Positions 56,559 through 64,000 of a stretch of 64,000 bases of DNA are shown here, piece after piece (the first letter of the stretch is position 1; each line of letters starts with the position of its first letter). The stretch is from Oscillibacter valericigenes (GTDB taxonomy: Bacteria; Bacillota; Clostridia; Oscillospirales; Oscillospiraceae). The notes under the pieces are model-generated. The model was not told the DNA's origin, ran no database searches, and worked only from the letters and a program-made list of their open reading frames with translations. The stretch lies in contig NZ_JACSNX010000008.1 in the NCBI RefSeq assembly GCF_016902445.1, positions 1 to 64,000 on the forward strand, written 5' to 3'. Both the position numbers and the translations under genes were made by a program.

Positions 56559-57783
56559 AAAAATCCCTCCAGATGGCGGCGGCGGTGTCCTCCACCGCGC
56601 CGCTGTTGTCGATCTCCGCGTCCCGGAACCGCCGGTACAGGGGCGCCCGCTCCCGCCACATGGCTTCAAGGTCCGCCCCCTGGGACAGAGGCCGGCCCTC
56701 GGTGGGCAGCAGGGAGAGGTCCCGCACCAGCTGATAGATGCGGCCGTTCTGATGCAGGGCGCCGTAGTTGGCCGCCGTCTTGACGATGCCGCCGCCGGTG
56801 AGCAGGATGACGCCGGTGCGCTTCCCGGCCTCTGCCGCCGCGGCGGCCTCCCGGGCCCGGAAGCCGGACTCCCCCTCCCGGGAGAAGATCTCCGGGATGG
56901 AGCAGCCGGCGTCGGCCGCGATCATTTGATCCAGGTCCACGGCCTCCCGGCCGGTGAGGCGGGAGAGGGTCTCCCCCACCGTGGTCTTGCCGCTGCCGGG
57001 CATGCCGATGAGGACGATGTTGGTCATCTCCCTCCGGAGCTGGGCCAGGATGTGTTCGTTCTCGCCGGCGGGGATGGTCTTGCCGAAGAACCGCTCCTCC
57101 GCCGCGGACGCCTGGGCCACCAGCATGGGCAGCCCGTCGGAGCAGGGGATGCCCCGCTCCTCCGCCTGGAGCAGCAGCGCCGTGCGGCGGGGGTTGTAGA
57201 TGACGTCCAGCACCCCCTCCAGGGCGGGGAAGACCGCCAGATCCACCGGCTGTTCGCCGTTTTTGGGGTACATGCCCACCGGGGTGGTGTTTACCAGCAC
57301 CTGGGCGTCGGCGTGGCGGCCCAGGTTCTCATAGTTGTCCGGGCCGGAGCGGGAGATCACCGTGATCTCCGCCGCCCCCTCCTGCCGGGCGGCGGCCTGG
57401 GCCGTCAGGGACGCCCCGCCGCTGCCCAGGATGACGACTTTCTTTCCGGCCAGGGAGATGCCCGCCCGGCGGGCCATGTAGCGAAAGCCGTCGATATCCG
57501 TGTTGCAGCCCATCAGCTTGCCGTCGGGCCGGCGGACAATGGTGTTGACGCTGCCGATGGCCTCCGCCGCCGGGTCGATGACATCGCACAGGGGCATCAC
57601 GTCCCGTTTGTAGGGAATGGTGACGTTGAGCCCGCCGATATCCTCCCGGCGGAGGAAGGGGGCCAGCTCCTCCGGCTCCAGCTCGATAAGGCGGTAGCCG
57701 GCGCAGCCCAGGGCGGTGTGGATGGGCACGGACCAGCTGTGCCCCAGCTTCCGGCCCAGCAGGCCGTAAACGCGTTCGCCCAT
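56539..57783 (-). CDS. aroE-aroK: Shikimate dehydrogenase-shikimate kinase fusion
   Basis: One 414-residue chain joins two consecutive pathway enzymes. Residues 1-250 are AroE (LLGRKLGHSWSVPIH, LNVTIPYKR with catalytic Lys59, GCNTDIDGF, Rossmann VVILGSGGASLTAQAAA). From Met253 comes AroK (NIVLIGMPGSGKTTVGETLS P-loop, DLDQMIAADAG, LTGGGIVKT, ERAPLYRRF). It would reduce dehydroshikimate with NADPH and then phosphorylate shikimate with ATP. The frame is continuous with no stop or shift between domains. It overlaps aroQ and follows pheA by three bases. Confidence 0.94.
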   Translation of the reverse strand: MGERVYGLLGRKLGHSWSVPIHTALGCAGYRLIELEPEELAPFLRREDIGGLNVTIPYKRDVMPLCDVIDPAAEAIGSVNTIVRRPDGKLMGCNTDIDGFRYMARRAGISLAGKKVVILGSGGASLTAQAAARQEGAAEITVISRSGPDNYENLGRHADAQVLVNTTPVGMYPKNGEQPVDLAVFPALEGVLDVIYNPRRTALLLQAEERGIPCSDGLPMLVAQASAAEERFFGKTIPAGENEHILAQLRREMTNIVLIGMPGSGKTTVGETLSRLTGREAVDLDQMIAADAGCSIPEIFSREGESGFRAREAAAAAEAGKRTGVILLTGGGIVKTAANYGALHQNGRIYQLVRDLSLLPTEGRPLSQGADLEAMWRERAPLYRRFRDAEIDNSGAVEDTAAAIWRDFCEHSGT

Positions 57784-57786
57784 GGC

Positions 57787-58923
57787 TCAGACTTCGGCGT
57801 AGTTGCCCAGGAAGTGGAAGCCGGCGCAGCTGCGCTCCAGCTCCTCCAGCATGGCCAGGACGCCCGGCTCCTGGACGGAGGCCTCCAGCTCCAGGAAGAA
57901 GATGAACTCGAAGTTCCGGCCCGTGACGGGGCAGGACTCCAGTTTCGTCATGTTGATGCCCAGGGCCGCCAGCTTGGAGAGGATCTCGTACAGGGCACCG
58001 GGCTTGTTGTCACAGGCGATGATCAGGCTGATCCGGTTGGCGCCGGCGTAGATGACGGGGTCCTTGGTGACGCAGATGAAGCGGGTGTAGTTGTTGTCGC
58101 TGTCCTGGATCTCGTCGTTGATGGTCTCCAGACCGTACAGAGCGGCGCAGGGGTGGGAGGAGATGGCGGCCGCGTGGCGGTCGCCCCGCTCCGCCACCAT
58201 CTTGGCGGCCATGGCGGTGTTGTCGCAGGGGATCACCCGCACGCCGTTGAGGCCGTTCAGGAACTTGCTGCACTGGCCGATGGCCTGCTCGTGGGAGTAG
58301 ATCTCCGTGATGTCGCTCATCTTCACGCCGGGCAGGGCCAGCAGCTCGTGGCGGATGCACAGCCGAGTGGAGCGGACAATGGACAGGTTGTGGTCCTGGA
58401 GCAGCTCGTACACTGCCCGGACAGAGCCGTTGGAGCTGTTCTCGATGGGCAGCACGCCGAACTTGCACAGGCCCGACTCCACGGCGGACACCACCGCCTG
58501 GAAGGTCTTGACATAGACGATGTTGCCCCGGGGCAGCAGCCGGTCGCAGGCCACCTGGGAGTTGGCGCCCTCCACGCCCTGGCAGGCCACCAGGCCCGTC
58601 TGGGGGAACACGGCGTTGATGTCCGCCAGGGCGGCCTTGATCTGGGCGCCCACCTTGGTGGGGGCGTCGATCAGCTCTGCCTGCCGGGACCGGGCCAGCT
58701 CAAACAGGGTGGAGAACAGGTGGTAGGCGTACCGCTCCTTCTCCCCGGACTTCTCCGTCACCTTGGCCAGGATGGCCCGCTCCCGCTCCTTGTTCAGGAT
58801 GGGCAGGTGGTGCTCGTTCTTGTAGGCGGCCACCTCTTCGGACAGGTGCATCCGCTCCAGGAACAGGTCCAGCAGCTGGTCATCCACTGCGTCGATCTTC
58901 TCGCGAATTTCAGAAAGTTCCAT
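57787..58923 (-). CDS. pheA: Bifunctional chorismate mutase-prephenate dehydratase (P-protein)
   Basis: The 378-residue enzyme carries three domains: AroQ-class chorismate mutase (about 1-85, LSEIREKIDAVDDQLLDLFL), prephenate dehydratase (about 110-285, with the catalytic TRF in NNYTRFICV) and a C-terminal ACT domain (NKPGALYEILSKLAALGINM, KLESCP) that binds phenylalanine for feedback control. It makes phenylpyruvate from chorismate. TTGGAGGG precedes the ATG at 58923, inside the end of aroC. Confidence 0.95.
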   Translation of the reverse strand: MELSEIREKIDAVDDQLLDLFLERMHLSEEVAAYKNEHHLPILNKERERAILAKVTEKSGEKERYAYHLFSTLFELARSRQAELIDAPTKVGAQIKAALADINAVFPQTGLVACQGVEGANSQVACDRLLPRGNIVYVKTFQAVVSAVESGLCKFGVLPIENSSNGSVRAVYELLQDHNLSIVRSTRLCIRHELLALPGVKMSDITEIYSHEQAIGQCSKFLNGLNGVRVIPCDNTAMAAKMVAERGDRHAAAISSHPCAALYGLETINDEIQDSDNNYTRFICVTKDPVIYAGANRISLIIACDNKPGALYEILSKLAALGINMTKLESCPVTGRNFEFIFFLELEASVQEPGVLAMLEELERSCAGFHFLGNYAEV

Positions 58924-60001
58924 GATTTCCCTCCAATAGTAAGTCTAGCAAAACGGCGGCGGTGACCGCCTCCACCACCGGGACGGCCCGGTGGGCGATG
59001 CAGGGGTCATGCCGACCGTGGATCACAAGGTCTGTATTCTCCCCGGCGGACAGGCTGACGGTCCGCTGGGGCCGGGCGATGGACGGCGTGGGCTTCATGG
59101 CCGTCCGCAGGACCAGGGGCATGCCGCTGGTGATGCCCCCCAGGATGCCGCCGGCGTGGTTGGTCTCCGTCACCACCCGGCCGTCCTCCATACGGAAGGG
59201 GTCATTGTTGGCGGAGCCGCAGGACCGGGCGGCGGCGAAGCCGTCCCCGAACTCCACGCCCTTCACGGCGGGGATGCCGAAGAGGGCCGCCGCCAGCCGG
59301 TTTTCCACGCCGCCGAACATGGGGTCCCCCAGCCCAGCGGGCAGGCCGACGGCCGCGCACTCGATGACGCCGCCCACGGAGTCCAGGTTCTGCCGGGCCT
59401 CCAGGATCAATGCCTGCATCCGCTCCCCCGCCTGGTCGTCCAGCACCGGGAAGGGCTTGGCGGCCACCGTTTCAAACAGCTCCTTCGTGGGCCGCAGGGG
59501 GAAGGGGGCGTCCTGCTCCGTCCCCACGGACCAGAGGTGGGCCCCCACATACACGCCCCGGCGGGAGAGGATCTGCCTGGCGATGCCGCCGGCAATACAC
59601 AGGGGCGCCGTCAGCCGGCCGGAGAAGTGGCCGCCGCCCCGCATGTCCGCCTGGTCTCTCCACTTCACATAGGCAGTGTAGTCCGCGTGGCCGGGCCGGG
59701 GCTTGTCCCGGAGCTCGCTGTAGTCTGACGAGTGCTGGTCGCCGTTTTCGATGACGGCGCACAGCGGCGCGCCGCAGGTGACGCCGTTTTCCAGGCCGGA
59801 GAGGAACACCGGCACATCGGACTCCTTCCGGGCGGTGGACAGGCGGTTCTTGCCGGTCCGGCGCCGGTCCAGGAAGCGGTCCAGCTCCTCCAGGTCGATG
59901 GCCTCCCCGGCGGGCAGGCCGTCTACCACCACGCCGATGGCCTTTCCGTGAGACTGGCCGAACACGGAGATCTTCAGCAGATTTCCAAACTCAGAGGACA
60001 T
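58910..60001 (-). CDS. aroC: Chorismate synthase
   Basis: AroC forms chorismate from EPSP using reduced FMN. The 363-residue protein has the family blocks GQSHGKAIGVVVDGLPAG, RSTARKE-like STARKESD, YRPGHADYTAYVKW-like PRPGHADYTAYVKWR, GGHFSGRLTAPL and SSGRSTAR-type late AMKPTPSIARPQRTV. The ATG at 60001 follows GGAGG seven bases upstream; a GTG three codons earlier overlaps that site. It overlaps aroA by 11 bases. Confidence 0.95.
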   Translation of the reverse strand: MSSEFGNLLKISVFGQSHGKAIGVVVDGLPAGEAIDLEELDRFLDRRRTGKNRLSTARKESDVPVFLSGLENGVTCGAPLCAVIENGDQHSSDYSELRDKPRPGHADYTAYVKWRDQADMRGGGHFSGRLTAPLCIAGGIARQILSRRGVYVGAHLWSVGTEQDAPFPLRPTKELFETVAAKPFPVLDDQAGERMQALILEARQNLDSVGGVIECAAVGLPAGLGDPMFGGVENRLAAALFGIPAVKGVEFGDGFAAARSCGSANNDPFRMEDGRVVTETNHAGGILGGITSGMPLVLRTAMKPTPSIARPQRTVSLSAGENTDLVIHGRHDPCIAHRAVPVVEAVTAAVLLDLLLEGNHGTF

Positions 60002-61235
60002 GGATGTCACCTCCCAGGGTCTTGTAGACCTCCCAGAAATCCGGGTAGGATTTTTGCACGCACTCGGCTCCCAAAACGGTGACGGGACCGGAGCAGGCGG
60101 TGGCGGCGATGGCCGCCGCCATGGCGATCCGATGGTCGTTGGCGCAGTCCACGGTGCCGCCGGCGAGGGGACCGCCCCGGACCGTCAGAAAGTCCGGGCC
60201 CTCCTCCGCCCGGCCCCCCAGGGCGGTCAGTGCCGCGGCGGTGGTGGCGAGCCGGTCGCTCTCCTTCATCCGCAGTCGCGCGGCATTCGTAAAACAAGTG
60301 GTGCCGGAGCGCACCGCCGCCATCACCGCCAGGGGCGGCAGCAGATCGGGACAGCCGGAGACGTCGATCTCCGCATCTCCCGGCCGGGCCAGCTTCCAGT
60401 AGAGTTCGCTGACCACCTTGTCCCCCTGGGCGGAGTCCGGGTCCAGGCCCCGGGTCTCCACCTGGCTGTCCAGGAAATCAGCGGCGTACCAGAACCCCGC
60501 CTGGGACCAGTCCGCCTCCGCTGTGGCCGTAAAGGGCTGGTAGGCCTGGCCGCCGGGGACACAGAGGGTGTTTTCGTCTGCCCACCGGGTGGTGACGCCG
60601 GCGGCGGCCAGTGCCTGCCGGGTCATCTCCAGGTAGTCCCGGCTCTCCAGAGGCGTGGTGGATACCAGAATGGAGTCCCCGTTCAGCAGGGGCAGGGCGA
60701 ACAGCAGCCCGGTGAAGAACTGGCTGGACACGTTGCCGGGCAGGCGGTAGGCGCCGGAGTCCAGGGCCAGGGCATCGTACCCCCGGCCGCCGTTCACGGT
60801 GAGGACGTTGTCCTCCAGCTTCCAGGCGACGCCCTTCTCCCGGAACAGGTCCTCATAGGGTTTCAGCGGGCGCTCCATCAGCCGGCCGCGGCCGGTGAAG
60901 GACGCCTCCCCCTGCACCAGCAGGGCCACGGGGATGAGGAACCGCAAAGTGGAGCCGGACTCGCCGCAGTCCAGAATGGGGGCGGGGCCCGCCTGGACAA
61001 CGGAATTTCCCAACCCATGGATCCGGAGTCCGCCGTCCGGCAGGTCCTCCATCCCGGCCCCCAGGGCGGTGAGGCACCGGCGGGTGGCCTGGATGTCCTG
61101 GGAGTCCGCCAGACCGTGGAGGACGCTTCTCCCGCCGCTGAGGGCGGCGGCAATCAGCAGCCGGTGGGCCTGGGACTTGCTGGGGGGCGGCGTCACGGCG
61201 CCGGAGAGTTTTTTCGGGATGATCTGAAGGTCCAT
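59991..61235 (-). CDS. aroA: EPSP synthase (3-phosphoshikimate 1-carboxyvinyltransferase)
   Basis: AroA joins phosphoenolpyruvate to shikimate 3-phosphate. The 414-residue protein has PPSKSQAHRLLIAAAL, LDCGESGSTLRFLIPVAL (PEP loop), GNVSSQFFTGLLFALP, RLRMKESDRLATTAAAL and DHRIAMAAAIAAT. The GESGSTLR loop, where many enzymes have GNAGTA/T, and the early KSQ with LLIAA suggest a class II-like enzyme. Class II forms are often less glyphosate-sensitive; this is only a sequence impression. It directly abuts aroB. Confidence 0.95.
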   Translation of the reverse strand: MDLQIIPKKLSGAVTPPPSKSQAHRLLIAAALSGGRSVLHGLADSQDIQATRRCLTALGAGMEDLPDGGLRIHGLGNSVVQAGPAPILDCGESGSTLRFLIPVALLVQGEASFTGRGRLMERPLKPYEDLFREKGVAWKLEDNVLTVNGGRGYDALALDSGAYRLPGNVSSQFFTGLLFALPLLNGDSILVSTTPLESRDYLEMTRQALAAAGVTTRWADENTLCVPGGQAYQPFTATAEADWSQAGFWYAADFLDSQVETRGLDPDSAQGDKVVSELYWKLARPGDAEIDVSGCPDLLPPLAVMAAVRSGTTCFTNAARLRMKESDRLATTAAALTALGGRAEEGPDFLTVRGGPLAGGTVDCANDHRIAMAAAIAATACSGPVTVLGAECVQKSYPDFWEVYKTLGGDIHVL

Positions 61236-62306
61236 TTACGCCTCCAGTCCCGCCCGGATGATGGGCAGCAGCTCCGCCACCGGCACCTTCCGCAGCTGGC
61301 AGGCGCCGATTTTCCGGGGGATCACCAGGGTGATGTCCCCGCCGGCGCGCTTTTTGTCGGAGAGGGCCGCCTCCGCCAGGGCTTCGGCGGAGAAGTCCGT
61401 GCCCGTGGGCAGGCCGTTTTTGGCGAGACAGGCGGCAATGCGTCCGGCAATGGGTTCCTTCGTCCAGCCCAGGGTCTCGGCGGACCGGGCGATGACGGCC
61501 AGCCCCGCCGCCACGGCGTGGCCGTGGGGGATGGCATAGCCGCTGCACTTCTCGATGGCATGGCCCACGGTGTGGCCCAGGTTCAGGAGCTTCCGCTCCC
61601 CCTGCTCTTTTTCGTCCCGCTCCACCACGCCGGCCTTGTAGGCCACGCACCGGGCGATGACCTCCCCCGGGTCGGCGGTGAGGGTGCCGTCCTCAAACAG
61701 GGCGAACAGCCCCTCATCGGAGAGGACGCCGGTCTTGACGGCCTCGGCGGCCCCGTCGGCGAACACGTCGGGGGGGAGCGTCTTCAGGCAGTCCGTGTCG
61801 CAGATCACGGCGGCGGGCTGGCAGAAGGCCCCGGCCAGGTTCTTTCCGGCGGTCAGGTCCACGGCGGTCTTGCCGCCCACGGAGGAGTCCACCGCCGCCA
61901 AAAGCGTAGTGGGCAGCTGGACATACCGGATGCCACGGAGGTAGACGGCGGCGGCAAAGCCCGCCATGTCCCCCACCACGCCGCCCCCCAGGGCGGCCAC
62001 GCAGTCGGTGCGGGTCAGGTGCTCCGACGACAGAAATTCCAGCAGCTCTGCCAGGGTGGAGAGGTCCTTGTGCCCCTCCCCCGCCGGGAACACGTGGGAG
62101 CAGACCGTAAAACCGGCGCCCTCCAGGGCGGCGGTGACGGTATCCAGGTACAGGGGGGCCACGGTGTCGTCCGTCAGGACAGCGATCTTCCGCTGCCCCA
62201 GCAGGGCGGCCAGGTAGTCTCCGCACCGGCCCAGCAGGCCGCTGCCGATGGAGACATCGTAGGACGGCTGGACCCGGACGGGAATGGTTCGGATGGAGTC
62301 AGTCAT
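61236..62306 (-). CDS. aroB: 3-Dehydroquinate synthase
   Basis: AroB cyclises DAHP to 3-dehydroquinate with NAD and a divalent metal. The 356-residue enzyme has ALGGGVVGDMAGFAAAVYLRG, LPTTLLAAVDSSVGGKTAVD, NLAGAFCQPAAVICD and NLGHTVGHAIEKCSGYAIPH containing metal-binding His residues. AAAGGAG precedes the ATG at 62306. Its stop codon is immediately followed by the aroA start. Confidence 0.96.
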   Translation of the reverse strand: MTDSIRTIPVRVQPSYDVSIGSGLLGRCGDYLAALLGQRKIAVLTDDTVAPLYLDTVTAALEGAGFTVCSHVFPAGEGHKDLSTLAELLEFLSSEHLTRTDCVAALGGGVVGDMAGFAAAVYLRGIRYVQLPTTLLAAVDSSVGGKTAVDLTAGKNLAGAFCQPAAVICDTDCLKTLPPDVFADGAAEAVKTGVLSDEGLFALFEDGTLTADPGEVIARCVAYKAGVVERDEKEQGERKLLNLGHTVGHAIEKCSGYAIPHGHAVAAGLAVIARSAETLGWTKEPIAGRIAACLAKNGLPTGTDFSAEALAEAALSDKKRAGGDITLVIPRKIGACQLRKVPVAELLPIIRAGLEA

Positions 62307-62355
62307 GGAAAAACTCCTTTATAGAATAGTCTGCGCAGCGGCGGCCGAAAATGGA

Positions 62356-63192
62356 TCAGTTGCCGCCGGCGGTGGCCTTCAGCTCCCGGCCCTCCTTCAG
62401 CAGGTCGTGGAGCCGCTGGGCGTCCCTGTCCTGCAGGGCGTTGCGGTAGTCCGTCAGGTGGCCGATCAGCTCGTCCAGCTCCTTTGTCAGGAAGTCCTCG
62501 TCGTCCAGGAACAGCTCCGTCCACATGTCCTCGTCCAGCCGGGCCACACGGGTCATGTCCTGGAAGCTGCCGGCGGAGAAGCCGCGGCGGCGCTGGGCCT
62601 CCGGCGACTTCACGTAGGCGCTGGACACGATGTGGGCCAGCTGGGAGGTGAAGGCGATGATGCGGTCGTGCTCCTCCGGGGTGGAGAAGGTGAGGCCCGC
62701 AAAGCCCAGGTCCAGGAAGAAGGCCTTCAGGGTCTCCAGCAGCCGCATGTCCGTCCGCTTGTCCGGCGTCAGGATCATGGAGGCGCCCACGTACAGATCC
62801 TCGGTGGAGGCGGTGAAGCCGCCCCGCTCCCGTCCCGCCATGGGGTGGCCGCCGATGTAGGCAAAGCCGTACTGTTCCGCGACGGGGGCGATGGAAGCCA
62901 CCACGGTCCGCTTCACGCCGCACAGATCCACCAGAATGGCGGACTTGGAGATCAGCGGCGCATGCTGCCGGACCCACTCGATGGCGGCGCCGGGCCGGAT
63001 GGCCACCAGGATCAGCTCCGCCTGGGGCAGGTTCTCCTCCGTCAGAGGGGCGTCGATGGCGCCGCACATCCGGGCCATGGTCATGGTCTCACTGTTCAGG
63101 TCCGCGCCCCAGACCGTGTGGGCGGTGCGGTTTTTGATGCTCTTGGCCATGGACCCGCCGATGAGGCCCAGGCCGACGATGGCGACATTCAT
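62356..63192 (-). CDS. tyrA: Prephenate dehydrogenase
   Basis: TyrA oxidatively decarboxylates prephenate to 4-hydroxyphenylpyruvate for tyrosine. The 278-residue protein has the NAD loop VAIVGLGLIGGSMAKSI, GGHPMAGRERGGFTAS (catalytic His and substrate Arg region), EEHDRIIAFTSQLAHIVSSA and SFQDMTRVA. No ACT domain follows the catalytic part. GGAGGAATGAGCC precedes the ATG, three bases after the DAHP synthase stop codon. Confidence 0.95.
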   Translation of the reverse strand: MNVAIVGLGLIGGSMAKSIKNRTAHTVWGADLNSETMTMARMCGAIDAPLTEENLPQAELILVAIRPGAAIEWVRQHAPLISKSAILVDLCGVKRTVVASIAPVAEQYGFAYIGGHPMAGRERGGFTASTEDLYVGASMILTPDKRTDMRLLETLKAFFLDLGFAGLTFSTPEEHDRIIAFTSQLAHIVSSAYVKSPEAQRRRGFSAGSFQDMTRVARLDEDMWTELFLDDEDFLTKELDELIGHLTDYRNALQDRDAQRLHDLLKEGRELKATAGGN

Positions 63193-63195
63193 GGC

Positions 63196-64000
63196 TCATT
63201 CCTCCACGGTCTGCATGAAGCCGTGGAGCTTCAGCAGCTTGCGGGCCAGCTTGTCGAAGGCCTCCGGCTTCAGGGACTGGGGCCCGTCGCACAGGGCGTG
63301 GGCCGGATCGTTGTGGACCTCGATCAGCAGGCCGTCCGCGCCGGTGGCCACGGCGCCCATGGCCAGGGGGTCCACCAGCCAGCTCTTGCCGGTGGCGTGG
63401 CTGGGGTCGATGATGATGGGCAGATGGGTCAGCTTCCGCAGCACGGGGATGCAGGCCAGGTCCAGGGTGTTGCGGGTGTAGCTCTCAAAGGTGCGGATGC
63501 CCCGCTCGCAGAGGATCACATTCTCGTTGCCGCCGGCCATGACGTACTCGGCGCTCATCAGCCACTCCTCATAGGTGGCGGACATGCCCCGCTTGATCAT
63601 GACGGGCTTGTCCTGATGGCCCACGGCCTTGAGCAGGTCGAAGTTCTGCATGTTCCGGGCGCCGATCTGGATCACGTCTACGTCCTTGAAGAGGGGCAGC
63701 TGGCTCAGGTCCATCAGCTCGGAGACGATGGGCAGGCCCGTCTCCTGCCGGGCCACCTTCAGGTACTCCAGGCCCGTGGCGCCCAGGCCCTGGAAGGAGT
63801 AGGGAGAGGTCCGGGGCTTGAAGGCGCCGCCCCGCAGCATGGTGGCGCCGCTGGCCTTTACCGCCTTGGCGATGGCCACCACCTGCTCCTCGCTCTCCAC
63901 GGAGCAGGGACCTGCCATCAGGGTCAGGCTGCCGCCGCCGATCTGGGTATCGCCCACCTTCACTACGGTGTCCGCCGGATGGAACTTCCGGTTGGCGTTC
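63196..64000 (-). CDS. aroF: DAHP synthase, type I-beta (5' end outside window)
   Basis: This enzyme condenses PEP and erythrose 4-phosphate, the first shikimate step. The visible part has [83 protein letters not shown] and [13 protein letters not shown], all of the KDO8PS-like I-beta family. In-frame codons upstream of the GTG at 63963 ([16 protein letters not shown]) belong to the same family, so the gene continues past 64000. An N-terminal ferredoxin-like regulatory domain probably lies there. It leads the visible part of the aromatic operon. Confidence 0.95.
   Translation of the reverse strand, partial: NANRKFHPADTVVKVGDTQIGGGSLTLMAGPCSVESEEQVVAIAKAVKASGATMLRGGAFKPRTSPYSFQGLGATGLEYLKVARQETGLPIVSELMDLSQLPLFKDVDVIQIGARNMQNFDLLKAVGHQDKPVMIKRGMSATYEEWLMSAEYVMAGGNENVILCERGIRTFESYTRNTLDLACIPVLRKLTHLPIIIDPSHATGKSWLVDPLAMGAVATGADGLLIEVHNDPAHALCDGPQSLKPEAFDKLARKLLKLHGFMQTVEE

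Noticed and set aside
56512-58965. An 817-codon open frame on the plus strand across aroQ, aroE-aroK and pheA
   Set aside because: It is antisense to three well-supported enzymes. Its His/Gly/Val/Leu/Ala-rich translation is typical of a GC-rich shadow frame, and no ribosome site or domain is seen.
60000-62324. A 774-codon open frame on the plus strand across aroA and aroB
   Set aside because: It is antisense to both genes and has shadow-type composition and no recognisable motif.
1-64000. CRISPR arrays, insertion-sequence transposases, prophage genes or rRNA
   Set aside because: None of the expected spaced direct repeats, transposase motifs, phage structural genes or rRNA sequences were seen in the window.

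Overview
The window is chromosomal DNA from a GC-rich (about 60-63% by eye) Gram-positive anaerobe. The gene set suggests a gut Clostridia of the Oscillospiraceae type (Flavonifractor/Lawsonibacter-like). Supporting signs are ferredoxin-dependent 2-oxoacid oxidation, a T-box leader, ECF sigma/RsiV-like signalling, an S-layer-homology protein, LacI and FadR-type regulators, Firmicutes-like glmU-prs-pth order and strong AGGAGG ribosome sites. The genus is inference.

Layout. 1-3 kb: glmU-prs-pth on the minus strand. 3.2-8.3 kb: trmL, then glycolytic pgk, tpiA and gpmI; trmL and pgk are each followed by a displaced copy of their own 3' end around hairpin-rich DNA. 8.4-18.1 kb: an M23 peptidase, a MATE exporter, prfB, a very acidic repeat-built SLH surface protein, an ECF sigma/RsiV-like pair and prfC. 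18.4-23.9 kb: a LacI-controlled sugar-type ABC transporter lacking its ATPase and ending in a ComEC-like metallo-beta-lactamase protein. 24-27.3 kb: an HPr-like protein with altered active-site flank, PhoH/PIN and an AAE-type transporter.

27.4-33 kb is the most unusual region. A ketol-acid-reductoisomerase-like gene lacking its catalytic histidine and a FadR-type regulator face a gamma-lyase-like PLP enzyme, an NhaC/MetT-like transporter and a cyclase-family hydrolase. Both divergent promoters carry the same 15-bp palindrome at the start point, so the set looks like one regulon, probably amino-acid catabolism.

33-46.6 kb: tRNA-Ser(GGA), a 59-residue membrane peptide, a phosphatase-GNAT fusion, a diacylglycerol-kinase-like/Nudix pair, a complete dipeptide ABC operon extended by a DUF3810 protein and a GT8 glycosyltransferase, htpG, a zinc-ribbon membrane protein and an acetyltransferase. 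46.6-52.3 kb: T-box-controlled ilvE beside a four-subunit 2-oxoacid:ferredoxin oxidoreductase operon with a ParA-like ATPase and a divergent FadR-type regulator; transamination plus ferredoxin-linked oxidation would ferment branched-chain amino acids. 52.4-56.1 kb: a metal P-type ATPase and CsoR with matching ATACC...GGGTAT operators, separated by an AT-rich-core mosaic gene, a MITE-like element and a GNAT gene.

56.1-64 kb: an unbroken minus-strand operon for the whole shikimate pathway plus the phenylalanine and tyrosine branches (DAHP synthase, tyrA, aroB, aroA, aroC, pheA, an aroE-aroK fusion, aroQ). The DAHP synthase runs off the right edge. No CRISPR array, rRNA or transposase gene was seen.
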